A stretch of 64,000 nucleotides of DNA from an uncultured Veillonella sp. (GTDB lineage: Bacteria > Bacillota > Negativicutes > Veillonellales > Veillonellaceae). This document shows positions 52,301 to 59,904 of this stretch, piece after piece (within the stretch, counting starts at the first letter, position 1; every line of letters begins with the position of its first letter). The notes beneath the pieces are model-generated. The model saw only the letters and a list, made by a program, of their open reading frames with translations. It was not told the DNA's origin and did not search any database. A program made the translations under genes and the position numbers. The stretch covers positions 67,730 to 131,729 of the forward strand of contig NZ_URAR01000005.1 in NCBI RefSeq assembly GCF_900545795.1. Direction: 5' to 3'.

Positions 52301-52805
52301 GACCACCACCGCCATTAACGGCTTTAATCATAAGTGGGAAGCCATGTGTTTTAGCAAACTCTTCTAATTCCTCAAAATTATTAAGAGGGCCATCACTACC
52401 AGGAATCATTGGAATATCAGCTAACTTAGCTTGAATACGAGCATTTACTTTATCGCCAAACATTTCCAAATGGTCAAGATGTGGACCAATAAAAATAATT
52501 CCTTCTTCTTCACAGCGTTTTGCAAATTTAGCGTTCTCTGCTAAAAAGCCATAGCCAGGATGAATGGCATCTACATCATGTTCATGAGCGATGCGAATAA
52601 TATCTTCAATATCAAGATATGCATCTACTGGCTTTTTACCACGGCCAACTAAATACGCTTCATCCGCTTGGTTACGATGTAATGACAGCGAATCTTCCTT
52701 AGAATAAATAGCTACTGTGCGAATACCCATTTCATTACATGCGCGAAATACGCGAATAGCAATTTCTCCACGATTCGCTACCAATACAGACTTAATTTCT
52801 TTCAT
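49359..52805 (-). CDS. pyc: Pyruvate carboxylase
   Basis: 1148-residue biotin enzyme that makes oxaloacetate from pyruvate, bicarbonate and ATP, feeding the succinate/propionate route. Biotin carboxylase domain (about 1-450: VLVANRGEIAIRVFRACNEM, PLMIKAVNGGGGRGMRAV, FYFIEVNPRIQVEHTITE), carboxyltransferase (about 525-800: FTDTTWRDAHQSLFATRLRT, VDVVDVAYSAFANGTSQPSM), and a biotin carrier domain with EAMKM (biotinylated Lys about 1109). I start at the ATG at 52805 (GGGAGGAAG upstream); the frame to 52874 runs through the promoter. Confidence 0.97.
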   Translation of the reverse strand: MKEIKSVLVANRGEIAIRVFRACNEMGIRTVAIYSKEDSLSLHRNQADEAYLVGRGKKPVDAYLDIEDIIRIAHEHDVDAIHPGYGFLAENAKFAKRCEEEGIIFIGPHLDHLEMFGDKVNARIQAKLADIPMIPGSDGPLNNFEELEEFAKTHGFPLMIKAVNGGGGRGMRAVESMDELRDAYDRAKSEAKMAFGDDDVYVEKLIVEPKHIEVQIIGDEHGNVVHLHERDCSVQRRHQKVVEIAPAWALPLETRERICNAAVKLMKNVNYVGAGTVEFLVTADGNFYFIEVNPRIQVEHTITELVTGIDIVHTQIRVAEGYSLFDEVVGMPQQEDIKCIGQAIQCRITTEDPSNNFMPDTGKLMAYRSSGGFGIRLDGGNAFTGSVITPYYDSLLVKASSHALTPEDCINKMIRCLREFRIRGVKTNIHFLINVLENPTFVSGKCNVNFIDEHPELFVFKQVRDRGTKMMRYIANVTVNGYQNLGHEELPNFEPIQMPPMLPMDPPAGTKQKLDELGPEGFSKWLMGEQKVYFTDTTWRDAHQSLFATRLRTADMARVAGEAARGVPNLFSLECWGGATFDVAYRFLHEDPWERLRMFRKEVPNVLLQMLLRGANAVGYTSYPDNVVRKFIELSAKNGIDVFRVFDSLNSLDNMHVAIDEVRNQNKIAEVALCYTGDILDASRTKYNLDYYVKMAKEVEKAGANIIAIKDMAGLLKPQAAYNLVAALKDAVNVPIHLHTHEGAGNALYSLGRAIDAGVDVVDVAYSAFANGTSQPSMNSLYYGLTGHERQPVLDAEYMERMSDYFASIRPYYKGVDKTNPYPSTEVYQHEMPGGQYSNLQQQAKSVGLGERWAEIKKMYHQVNMMFGDIIKVTPSSKVVGDMTLFMVQNDLTEEDVYAKGETLDFPQSVVEFFQGYLGVPYQGFPEKLQKIILKGKKPLAGRPGKFLEPVDFEDVRKHLVEMGSKATDEDVIAYCLYPKVFSDHVEFLSDYDDISTLDTPTFFFGMKRGTAIHVTIEKGKMLIIKLIHISEVDEDGNRIVSFEFNGQPRDIKIRDKHVKTTGVVRHKVDKSQPGEVGATLSGSVVKILVNKGQLVTKGEPLVVTEAMKMETTITAPVDGLVGEIYVREGSRIESGDCLIKIQEGQAS

Positions 52806-52845
52806 CAGACTTCCTCCCTCAATATTCAATATTGATATACTTAAT

Positions 52846-52874
52846 ATTGTAGAAGTATTCAATAATGAATACAA
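52846..52874 (-). promoter_or_regulatory. pyc promoter
   Basis: On the minus strand TTGTAT (52869-52874) and TACAAT (52846-52851) with 17 bases between; leader of about 35 bases. It overlaps the longer open frame and supports the start at 52805. Confidence 0.75.
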
Positions 52875-52997
52875 CCTATTTTTTCATGTATACACGATAC
52901 ATATATGTAACTTTTGAACATGTATTCCTTTGTTATACTACAGCCTATGTGGCTCCTTCTATATAGTTACCATCTAAAGAAGCCTTCTAATCAAAAC

Positions 52998-53696
52998 TTA
53001 ACCTTGGTACAACTGGAATAGTCCAAAAAAGTATAATGCCTCTAAGACCATAACAACGCCCATAATACGCTTAAACCAAAGTACGTACAGGCGATAATTA
53101 GGTTGTATTACTACGCGCCCTAAGCGCTCCAAACGACCTGTTAACCAGAATACAGGAATTAAATATCCTATAATAAAGGAAATAATCATAATAGAAGCAA
53201 GCTTCCACCCTGCTACCGCTAACGTCGCTACAATCCAAATATAAATGGGCAAGCGATCATAGCGCCAACTTAAACCACTTTTGATACCGCGCCAAACAAT
53301 GGACAGCGTGCGCTGCCACACCTTAGATTTCCGCTCAATACGTCGATCTTCGCGGGCTGAAAATGGCACTGGATGGATAAAAGCGACCCACTCAAAAGAC
53401 TGTAAGGCCATAGTCAAGAGCAATAAGCTCCAAATCACATAGGACCAACGGCCAATGGTATAGGGACCTAAAATCCAAGATCCTACTATACCAACTACAA
53501 TAACCGATGCCACCATGCCAATCGCATAGTACATGCGCTTATATACATGACCGACTAAACGGGGCAAAATAGTTGCCACCGTTTCAGGCACTAAAGACGT
53601 GCCGATGCCAGTCAAAAACATAAGACCTACTAAAATCATTTGCCCTATAGGTGTACGCAGTATATCCGATAAGTACAAAGTATATTCAATTAACAT
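52998..53696 (-). CDS. Cys-less integral membrane protein, CcdA/DsbD-TM-like
   Basis: 232-residue membrane protein with about six helices in two groups of three, separated by a polar loop (about 110-145). The GTSLVPETVATILPRL motif near the first helix and WKLASIMIISFIIGYLIPVF near the fourth resemble the paired Pro-containing helices of the CcdA/DsbD thiol transporters, but the protein has no Cys at all. It may be a transporter of the same fold with another role. It starts 9 bases after the M18 gene, so the two are one unit. Confidence 0.7.
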   Translation of the reverse strand: MLIEYTLYLSDILRTPIGQMILVGLMFLTGIGTSLVPETVATILPRLVGHVYKRMYYAIGMVASVIVVGIVGSWILGPYTIGRWSYVIWSLLLLTMALQSFEWVAFIHPVPFSAREDRRIERKSKVWQRTLSIVWRGIKSGLSWRYDRLPIYIWIVATLAVAGWKLASIMIISFIIGYLIPVFWLTGRLERLGRVVIQPNYRLYVLWFKRIMGVVMVLEALYFFGLFQLYQG

Positions 53697-53705
53697 ACAC
53701 GCTTC

Positions 53706-54998
53706 CTAACCTAAAAACTCGCGCATGAGATTTTCTAATGCCTCTTGATCAAAGGCACCCATAGTTTCTCGTGCGGAATGCATCGCTAATAAAGGTACAC
53801 CTACATCCATAGTGCGAATTGGCAAAATAGATGACGAAATGGAGCCCACTGTAGAGCCACCAGGGATATCCGAGCGATTTACATACACTTGATACGGAAT
53901 ATTGGCAGTTTCACAGATAGACGATACCACACCAATGGCCTTAGCATCACCTGCATAGGACTGGCTAGCTGCAATTTTAAGGACTACCCCTTTATTTAAA
54001 ATAGGGAAATTAGTAATATCATTTTTCTCTGGATAGTTTGGATGATATGCATGCGCCACATCAGAGGAAATCATAAAGCCGCGGGCCATATCGGCATACA
54101 TGTGTTCCTTCGTATAGCCTTGACTCATATAAATGCGCTCTAGTACTTGAGGCAGAACCATGGAGGCACCACCTTGTTTAGTCCGGCTGCCCACTTCTTC
54201 ATTGTCAAATAAAGCAATCATGCGCAAGCCATCTACATTCGCTTCCTTAGCCGCTTTAATCCCTTCTAAACAAGCCATGCAAGACGTTAAATTATCTAAA
54301 CGTGGCGAGCTAATAAACTCATCATTGCGACCTAATGTAGTGCCCCCTTCTACAGGGTATACAGTCAACTCATAGGAAATAATATCCTCTGGATTGCAAT
54401 GCACTTCTTCGCTTAAAAAGCTAAGCCATTCTTCCTCTAATGGCGCACTTTCATCAGGTAATTGCCCCATCATCATAAAAATAGGTAACATGTGATTTTG
54501 TTTATTTAAGGCTACGCCCTCATTGATTTGACGATTCATGTGAATGGCCAAATTAGGAATAGTCAATAAAGGTCTCTGCACATCAATATAATGAACTTTT
54601 GGCTCATATAAATCGTCTTGGCGGCATACTACCACGCCCGCTAAAGATAAGGGACGATCAAGCCAAGTATTTAAAATGAGACCGCCATAGGATTCAACAT
54701 TAAGTCGCCCATAGCCTTTGTTTTCTAATAAAGGATTAGGCTTAATGCGAAGGGCTGGAAAATCTGTATGAGCTGAGCCTACATGAAGAGACTCTCTCAT
54801 ATGCTGACCAATGTGAAAGGCCACTAAGGTAGAGTCATACACTTTCACAAAATAGTCGCCAGGCGTTAAATTCCACTCTTCACCTAAGGTGATTTCTTTA
54901 AAACCTGCACGCTGTAAAAAATCCGCCGAGGCCATTACAGTATGGTACGGCGAAGTGCTTCTATCAATATATTCTAATAACTTTGCTATTGTGTTCAT
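53706..54998 (-). CDS. apeB: M18 family aminopeptidase (ApeB-like)
   Basis: 430-residue zinc aminopeptidase of the DAP/ApeB type. LHVGSAHTDFPALRIKPNPL is the first metal block; ALFDNEEVGSRTKQGGASMV the Glu pair; MISSDVAHAYHPNYPEKND and LLAMHSARETMG supply further His/Asp ligands. It is only distantly similar to the M18 protein at 20875-22269, so the genome has both branches. AAGAGGTG precedes the ATG. Coupled by position to a membrane protein gene of unknown role. Confidence 0.95.
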   Translation of the reverse strand: MNTIAKLLEYIDRSTSPYHTVMASADFLQRAGFKEITLGEEWNLTPGDYFVKVYDSTLVAFHIGQHMRESLHVGSAHTDFPALRIKPNPLLENKGYGRLNVESYGGLILNTWLDRPLSLAGVVVCRQDDLYEPKVHYIDVQRPLLTIPNLAIHMNRQINEGVALNKQNHMLPIFMMMGQLPDESAPLEEEWLSFLSEEVHCNPEDIISYELTVYPVEGGTTLGRNDEFISSPRLDNLTSCMACLEGIKAAKEANVDGLRMIALFDNEEVGSRTKQGGASMVLPQVLERIYMSQGYTKEHMYADMARGFMISSDVAHAYHPNYPEKNDITNFPILNKGVVLKIAASQSYAGDAKAIGVVSSICETANIPYQVYVNRSDIPGGSTVGSISSSILPIRTMDVGVPLLAMHSARETMGAFDQEALENLMREFLG

Positions 54999-55057
54999 AA
55001 TTCACCTCTTGAACTAGACAATGTACATTTAATTATAACACATTTTAGCGTAAAACT

Positions 55058-55087
55058 AAAAAGCGAGGACCCAATGGATCCTCGCTC
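55058..55087 (-). terminator. Terminator of the DASS transporter gene
   Basis: AGCGAGGATCC / GGTCCTCGCT stem with a short loop and a run of five T on the minus strand, 33 bases after the stop. Confidence 0.85.
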
Positions 55088-55119
55088 AAAGAGATATCAT
55101 AAACCTCGTATAACCTAAA

Positions 55120-56520
55120 TTACCAAAGGCCTAATACTTTCCACCATACAGTGCCGAGACCTAACCAAATAATGATGTTAATTACAGATGCAATAAAGCC
55201 GAGTCGCCACCAAGTATTTTGGGTCATATACCCTGCATTAAAGCAAATAGGTGATGGACCAGCTGCATAATGTGTTAAACTCATGCATAAGTTAGAGAAG
55301 AAAGCGAATGCAAGCATGGCAAGCATTGGAGGTGTCCCCACACCAATAGCCACCGCTACAAAGGCTACATACATAGCTGTAATATGTACGGTTAAGCTTG
55401 CAAAAATATAATGAGAGTACATATAGATAAGGATTAAAATAATAAATGCTGCAATCCAGTTAATACCAGATACTTCCGCACCTACGATAGTCGCAAACCA
55501 TTTAATAAAACCAGTTTTATTAAGTTGGCCTGCTAGGGCAATCATAGTACCCATCCAAACTAATGTATCCCAGCCACCTTTTTCTTCGGTAACATCAGAC
55601 CAAAGAAGAACTTTAGTAACAAGTAAAATACCAACGCCTAGTAATGCTACTGTCGTAGCGTTAAGACCTGTAAATTGGCCAGTAGCCCAGAGAATTAAAG
55701 ATAAAATAAATACGCCAAGCATTACTTTTTCAGCAAAACTCATAGCCCCTAAGTTTTTAAGTTCTTCCGCAATATGAGCTTGTACTTCGCGAGTATCTTT
55801 TAATTCTGGCGGATAAATCTTGTAAAGCACAAGTGGCATTACAATTAAAGCTACTAAGCCTGGCACAATAGCAGCCATAGCCCAACCGCCCCAAGTAATA
55901 TTAACACCAAAGGACTCAGCTACTAAGGAAGCAATTAATGTATTGCCCGCCATAGATGTCATAAACATAGCGGAGGTAATTACATTGCCTTGATAAATCG
56001 ATTGGATAAGAAATGCTCCGATTTTACGAGCTGTATCGCCTGGTTCCGAACCAAAAGCTGATGCTAAGGAACGAGTAATTGGGAAAATAACCCCACCTGC
56101 ACGAGCTGTATTGGAAGGTGTAGCTGGAGATAAGATAAAATCACTAACTACAAGTGCATAGGACAATTTTAACGAATTGCTACCTACTGCTTTAATCAAA
56201 GTGTATGCAATACGACGTCCTAAACCTGTTTTAATGAATCCACGGGAAAATAAGAACGCTGCTACAATCAACCAAATAGATGTATTGGCAAAACCAGCTA
56301 AGCCATCACCAATTTTTAATGTATTCGTAACAGCTGCAATGACAATACTTAAAATCGAAATAGCACCAATCGGTAATGGTTGTAATATAAAACCTAAAAT
56401 AGTGCCTGCAAAAATTGCAAATAAGTGCCACGCTTGAGGTTTTAATCCCTCTGGTACTGGCACAAACCAAATGATTAAACCGACAACTATCGGAATAATC
56501 CATGACATATACTTCTTCAT
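55120..56520 (-). CDS. DASS family anion/dicarboxylate transporter
   Basis: 466-residue inner-membrane protein with about 12-14 helices, of the divalent-anion:sodium symporter family (SLC13, CitT/YbhI-like). Family marks: ANTSIWLIVAAFLFSRGFIK in the first half, LSPATPSNTARAGGVIFPIT (the SNT substrate/sodium motif), and the matching SLTHYAAGPSPICF near the end. Likely substrates are succinate, malate or 2-oxoglutarate, which would fit a dicarboxylate-fermenting organism. Start is the ATG at 56520; the GTG four codons upstream lies on the GGGTGGGG site. Confidence 0.9.
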   Translation of the reverse strand: MKKYMSWIIPIVVGLIIWFVPVPEGLKPQAWHLFAIFAGTILGFILQPLPIGAISILSIVIAAVTNTLKIGDGLAGFANTSIWLIVAAFLFSRGFIKTGLGRRIAYTLIKAVGSNSLKLSYALVVSDFILSPATPSNTARAGGVIFPITRSLASAFGSEPGDTARKIGAFLIQSIYQGNVITSAMFMTSMAGNTLIASLVAESFGVNITWGGWAMAAIVPGLVALIVMPLVLYKIYPPELKDTREVQAHIAEELKNLGAMSFAEKVMLGVFILSLILWATGQFTGLNATTVALLGVGILLVTKVLLWSDVTEEKGGWDTLVWMGTMIALAGQLNKTGFIKWFATIVGAEVSGINWIAAFIILILIYMYSHYIFASLTVHITAMYVAFVAVAIGVGTPPMLAMLAFAFFSNLCMSLTHYAAGPSPICFNAGYMTQNTWWRLGFIASVINIIIWLGLGTVWWKVLGLW

Positions 56521-56585
56521 ATCATGCCCCACCCTTTTTTAAACAACTTTGTCTACTTTTATGATATCCCTTTACTTATAAAAAC

Positions 56586-56628
56586 AAAAAACTGCTTATC
56601 TTATAACCTAACAGATAAGCAGTTTTTT
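56586..56628 (-). terminator. Terminator of the Mrp gene
   Basis: AAAAAACTGCTTATCT pairs perfectly with AGATAAGCAGTTTTTT around an 11-base loop; six T follow on the minus strand. It lies 67 bases after the stop. Confidence 0.9.
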
Positions 56629-56694
56629 GAATTCAACTTAGTTGTATGAATTCCCTAGTACATTCCCCTGTCACGTCCGTGATAGGCTCTCATA

Positions 56695-57522
56695 CTATTG
56701 AGGTAGCTCAACTTGTTCTAGGTTCGTCTTTTCAATTTGCTCCAACTTACCTGCGTCGCAAAGTTCTGCTACTTTAGGATCAATTGGGAGACGGCCTAAT
56801 AGCAATAAACCATATTTCTCTAATACTTCATCAATATGGCTTTCACCAAAGATTTTATAATCTTTACCATTATCTGGACAATGGAAATAGGAGAAGTTTT
56901 CTACAGCACCAATGATAGGAATTTGCATGAGTTCAGCCATTTTAACAGCTTTCTCAACAATCATAGAAACCAAATCCTGTGGTGAAGTAACAACTACAAT
57001 GCCATCAAGTGGAAGTGATTGGAATACAGTGATAGCTACATCGCCTGTTCCTGGAGGCATATCTACAAATAGATAGTCAATATCCTTCCAAATAACATCT
57101 GTATAAAATTGTTTTACTACATTGCCTACAACAGGACCACGCCATAAAACAGGGTCAGATTCATTTTCTAGTAAAAGGTTAACAGACATAATGTCAACGC
57201 CACCTTCAGAAGTCAATGGATGCATTCCTAGTTCATCAGCAGGAGCCTTCCCTTTAATCCCAAATACTTTAGGAATAGAAGGACCTGTAATATCACCATC
57301 TAGAATACCTACTTTAAACCCACGGCGTGCCATAGTAATGGCTAGCAAACTAGTAACGAGGGATTTACCAACCCCACCTTTACCGCTCACTACACCGATA
57401 ACATGTTTAACACTACTAAATTCACTTAATTGCGCCATTAAATCTTGAGGCGCTTGTTGTGCGCTACCGCAAGAAGATTTGGATGCGCAGCCACCGCAGC
57501 CACCTGAACTGCCACAACTCAT
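56695..57522 (-). CDS. mrp: Mrp/NBP35 family iron-sulphur carrier ATPase
   Basis: 275-residue P-loop protein that assembles or carries Fe-S clusters. The N-terminus is Cys-rich (MSCGSSGGCGGCASKSSCGS), followed by the deviant Walker A VVSGKGGVGKSLVTSLLA, GILDGDITGPSIPKVFGIKG and VDMPPGTGDVAIT. The usual C-terminal CxxC is YFHCPDNGKDYKIFGESH, so the second Cys is missing. Start is the ATG at 57522 with AGGTG upstream; the frame to 57540 adds six codons through that site. Monocistronic, ended by a strong terminator. Confidence 0.92.
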   Translation of the reverse strand: MSCGSSGGCGGCASKSSCGSAQQAPQDLMAQLSEFSSVKHVIGVVSGKGGVGKSLVTSLLAITMARRGFKVGILDGDITGPSIPKVFGIKGKAPADELGMHPLTSEGGVDIMSVNLLLENESDPVLWRGPVVGNVVKQFYTDVIWKDIDYLFVDMPPGTGDVAITVFQSLPLDGIVVVTSPQDLVSMIVEKAVKMAELMQIPIIGAVENFSYFHCPDNGKDYKIFGESHIDEVLEKYGLLLLGRLPIDPKVAELCDAGKLEQIEKTNLEQVELPQ

Positions 57523-57653
57523 AATTACACCTACTTTCAAATAGTTTCATCATATAAGAACTATTTAGATATATCAATTATACTGGCATGATTCAAACAA
57601 GACTGTTAGCATGCCTAGGGTAAGTGTATCATAATCAACTAGTAAGTTCAACG

Positions 57654-57696
57654 AAAAGCCCCGGACATGCAAAAACTGCATAGACTCGGGGCTTTT
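57654..57696 (-). terminator. Terminator of the aminotransferase gene
   Basis: AAAAGCCCCG / CGGGGCTTTT stem with an inner TGCAG/TGCATG stem; T-rich on the minus strand, 57 bases after the stop. The 57541-57653 part of the gap shows no gene. Confidence 0.85.
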
Positions 57697-57753
57697 TCTA
57701 TTCCGTTTAACTATTAGTTAACCTGTTTTAATTAATTTTATTAGTTCAACTTA

Positions 57754-58956
57754 TTATTTAATATACTGTTTAGATAGTTGGCCTACAATTTTCATGCCTG
57801 CTTCAATTTGTTCTTTCGAAGGGAATGTAAAGCTTAAGCGAAAATCTTGGCAAGTTGTACGGCCATCAGTCGCAAAGGCTGCACCTTTTACAATGCCTAC
57901 CTTATGCTCCATACAAAGTTCAAAGAACTCATCACAATTTACAGAATCTGGCATAGTCATCCAAATAAACATGCCACCTGTTGGCTCAATAAACTTCACC
58001 GCATCACTACCATGAGCTTTAAAGGTTTGCATCATTAAATCAGCTTTTTCTTTATAAATACGAGACACGCGTTCAATTTGCGCATCATAATCTATATAGT
58101 CTAATAAATGAGACACTACACGTTGAGTCACTAAAGGCATTTGACCATCAGAGCTATTTTTAATGCGCTGAATCGCTTCAATTACCTCTTCTGGGCCATA
58201 TAAGAAACCAACACGCAAACCTGCCGATAAAGTCTTAGAATAGGAGCCTGCGTAAATGACACGATTATCCACATCAAAGGATTTAAATGTTGGTACTATT
58301 TCATCGGTGAAACGAATTTCTCCATATGGATCGTCTTCATAAATAAAGAGACCAAACTCTGCAGCTACAGCATAAATTTCTTTACGTCGTGCCAATGGCA
58401 TAGTAAGGCCAGTTGGATTTTGGAAATTAGGAATTAAATATATATAGCGTCCTTTTCCTTGGCTCTTCTGAATTGCTCTACGAAGTGCCTCTGGGTCCAT
58501 CCCTTGCTCATCGCCCTCTACAGCTACTGGTACAGCTCCCATATTTTTTACCGCACCTATAGCACTTGTAAAGGTATACGTATCCATATATACTTCATCA
58601 CCAGGATTACAAAGAGTGCGTGGCACTAAACCTAAGTCTTGACCAGCACCAATGGAAAGCAATAATTGCTGCCCTTCTCGTGGCATTTGACGTACTTTTA
58701 CTAAGCGCTCAATGGTTTGCTCCCGTAAATGGTCATCCCCCATCATAGGACCATATTGCAAAATCTCAATTGGATTCGTATGCACCACTTCATCAAAGGC
58801 TTTTTGAATAGCTTCCACTGGAATAGCCTCCGAGGCTGGATTACCAATGCCAAAGCTAATGAAGCCTGGAATTTTTGCACCTCGTTCAAATACTTCACGG
58901 ATAAAATTAGGCCCTTTCAACTGTGCCTTTTCTGGTAATGTGTACTGAAATTTCAT
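57754..58956 (-). CDS. PLP-dependent aminotransferase (2-aminoadipate/aspartate-like)
   Basis: 400-residue fold-type I aminotransferase. FGIGNPASEAIPVEAIQKAF starts the domain; LQYGPMMGDDHLREQTIERL, QNPTGLTMPLARRKEIYAVA, FIYEDDPYGEIRF (PLP-ring Asp) and AGSYSKTLSAGLRVGF (Schiff-base Lys) are typical of the KAT/AAT-like group that includes 2-aminoadipate transaminases. Substrate is not certain. I start at the ATG at 58956 (AAAGGAAGAG upstream), not the GTG at 58986. Confidence 0.88.
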   Translation of the reverse strand: MKFQYTLPEKAQLKGPNFIREVFERGAKIPGFISFGIGNPASEAIPVEAIQKAFDEVVHTNPIEILQYGPMMGDDHLREQTIERLVKVRQMPREGQQLLLSIGAGQDLGLVPRTLCNPGDEVYMDTYTFTSAIGAVKNMGAVPVAVEGDEQGMDPEALRRAIQKSQGKGRYIYLIPNFQNPTGLTMPLARRKEIYAVAAEFGLFIYEDDPYGEIRFTDEIVPTFKSFDVDNRVIYAGSYSKTLSAGLRVGFLYGPEEVIEAIQRIKNSSDGQMPLVTQRVVSHLLDYIDYDAQIERVSRIYKEKADLMMQTFKAHGSDAVKFIEPTGGMFIWMTMPDSVNCDEFFELCMEHKVGIVKGAAFATDGRTTCQDFRLSFTFPSKEQIEAGMKIVGQLSKQYIK

Positions 58957-59025
58957 AACTCTCTTCCTTTCTACTTCGGTACTCAATTTATGCCTATTGT
59001 CATAAATAGTACCCCTACCTTTTAC

Positions 59026-59742
59026 TCAATCATTTGTTTTATTTTCTTTTTGTGCTTCACGCTTTTTCATATAGTGCTTATATATATACCAAGCTGCAAT
59101 ATACACAATCGTAGCCACCACTATAATGATAGTCAAGCGGTCTAAATGCTCATGTAACATCACCGCATCATGCCCTACGACTACTTCTAAAGCGGTAGAT
59201 GGAAACTTACCAATTAAGTTAGCAATAGCATAATCTCTTAAACTAATGCGACTAATGGCACCTAAGGCTGTAATAATACCTGATGGAAAATAGGGAATCG
59301 TACGAGCAAATAACATGACAACTAAACCATTTTTGCTACTGAAATCATCCACCTTAAGCAAAAACTTACTCTTTTGAATTAATTTCTCAGCTGTATCGCG
59401 TAAGAAGTAACGCATAATTAAGAAGCTAATGATGACCCCCAATGTCTCCGCTAGCCAGGAGATAATAATACCTGGCACAAGGCCAAAAATTAAGCCATTA
59501 GCAGTAGAGAAAAATATGGAGGGCAAAAATCCAGCTATATTGATAATGACATCGAGCACGAAGCTGATGACAATAGCCCATGGACCATAGCTTTGTAATA
59601 CTTCTGCAATATGATGCACATCACCTGTGCCTAGTAAATCTATCATCTGTCCATAAAAACCAGGCACAAAAATCTCAAGACTGCCCAGTAATAGTATGGC
59701 TATAATCCCCACAATTATGCGTACTTTAGTTTCAGCTTTCAT
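59026..59742 (-). CDS. TVP38/TMEM64 family membrane protein
   Basis: 238-residue membrane protein of the DedA/VTT superfamily with about six helices: IINIAGFLPSIFFSTANGLI and FGLVPGIIISWLAETLGVII (the re-entrant Gly-rich part), then FARTIPYFPSGIITALGAIS and NLIGKFPSTALEVVVGHDAV. Members move phospholipids or lipid carriers between membrane leaflets. A basic C-terminal tail (KKREAQKENK) is cytoplasmic. Located between the aminotransferase gene and the second adhesin, 70 bases after the former. Confidence 0.9.
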   Translation of the reverse strand: MKAETKVRIIVGIIAILLLGSLEIFVPGFYGQMIDLLGTGDVHHIAEVLQSYGPWAIVISFVLDVIINIAGFLPSIFFSTANGLIFGLVPGIIISWLAETLGVIISFLIMRYFLRDTAEKLIQKSKFLLKVDDFSSKNGLVVMLFARTIPYFPSGIITALGAISRISLRDYAIANLIGKFPSTALEVVVGHDAVMLHEHLDRLTIIIVVATIVYIAAWYIYKHYMKKREAQKENKTND

Positions 59743-59773
59743 ATCCTCTTCCTTATTAACACCTGTTATAGAT

Positions 59774-59815
59774 AAAAAACCTTCTATAGTACACTATTGT
59801 ACCATAGAAGGTTTT
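59774..59815 (-). terminator. Terminator of the second adhesin
   Basis: AAAACCTTCTATGGTAC / GTACTATAGAAGGTTTT with one mismatch and a 6-base loop, followed by six T on the minus strand, about 90 bases after the stop. Confidence 0.9.
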
Positions 59816-59904
59816 CTTCTAACAGAGAAATATAAATATACTACAGCTATAAAGCTACTGCTACTATAAATATCCTGCTGTTATCAATATTCTATTCCTA
59901 TGTA

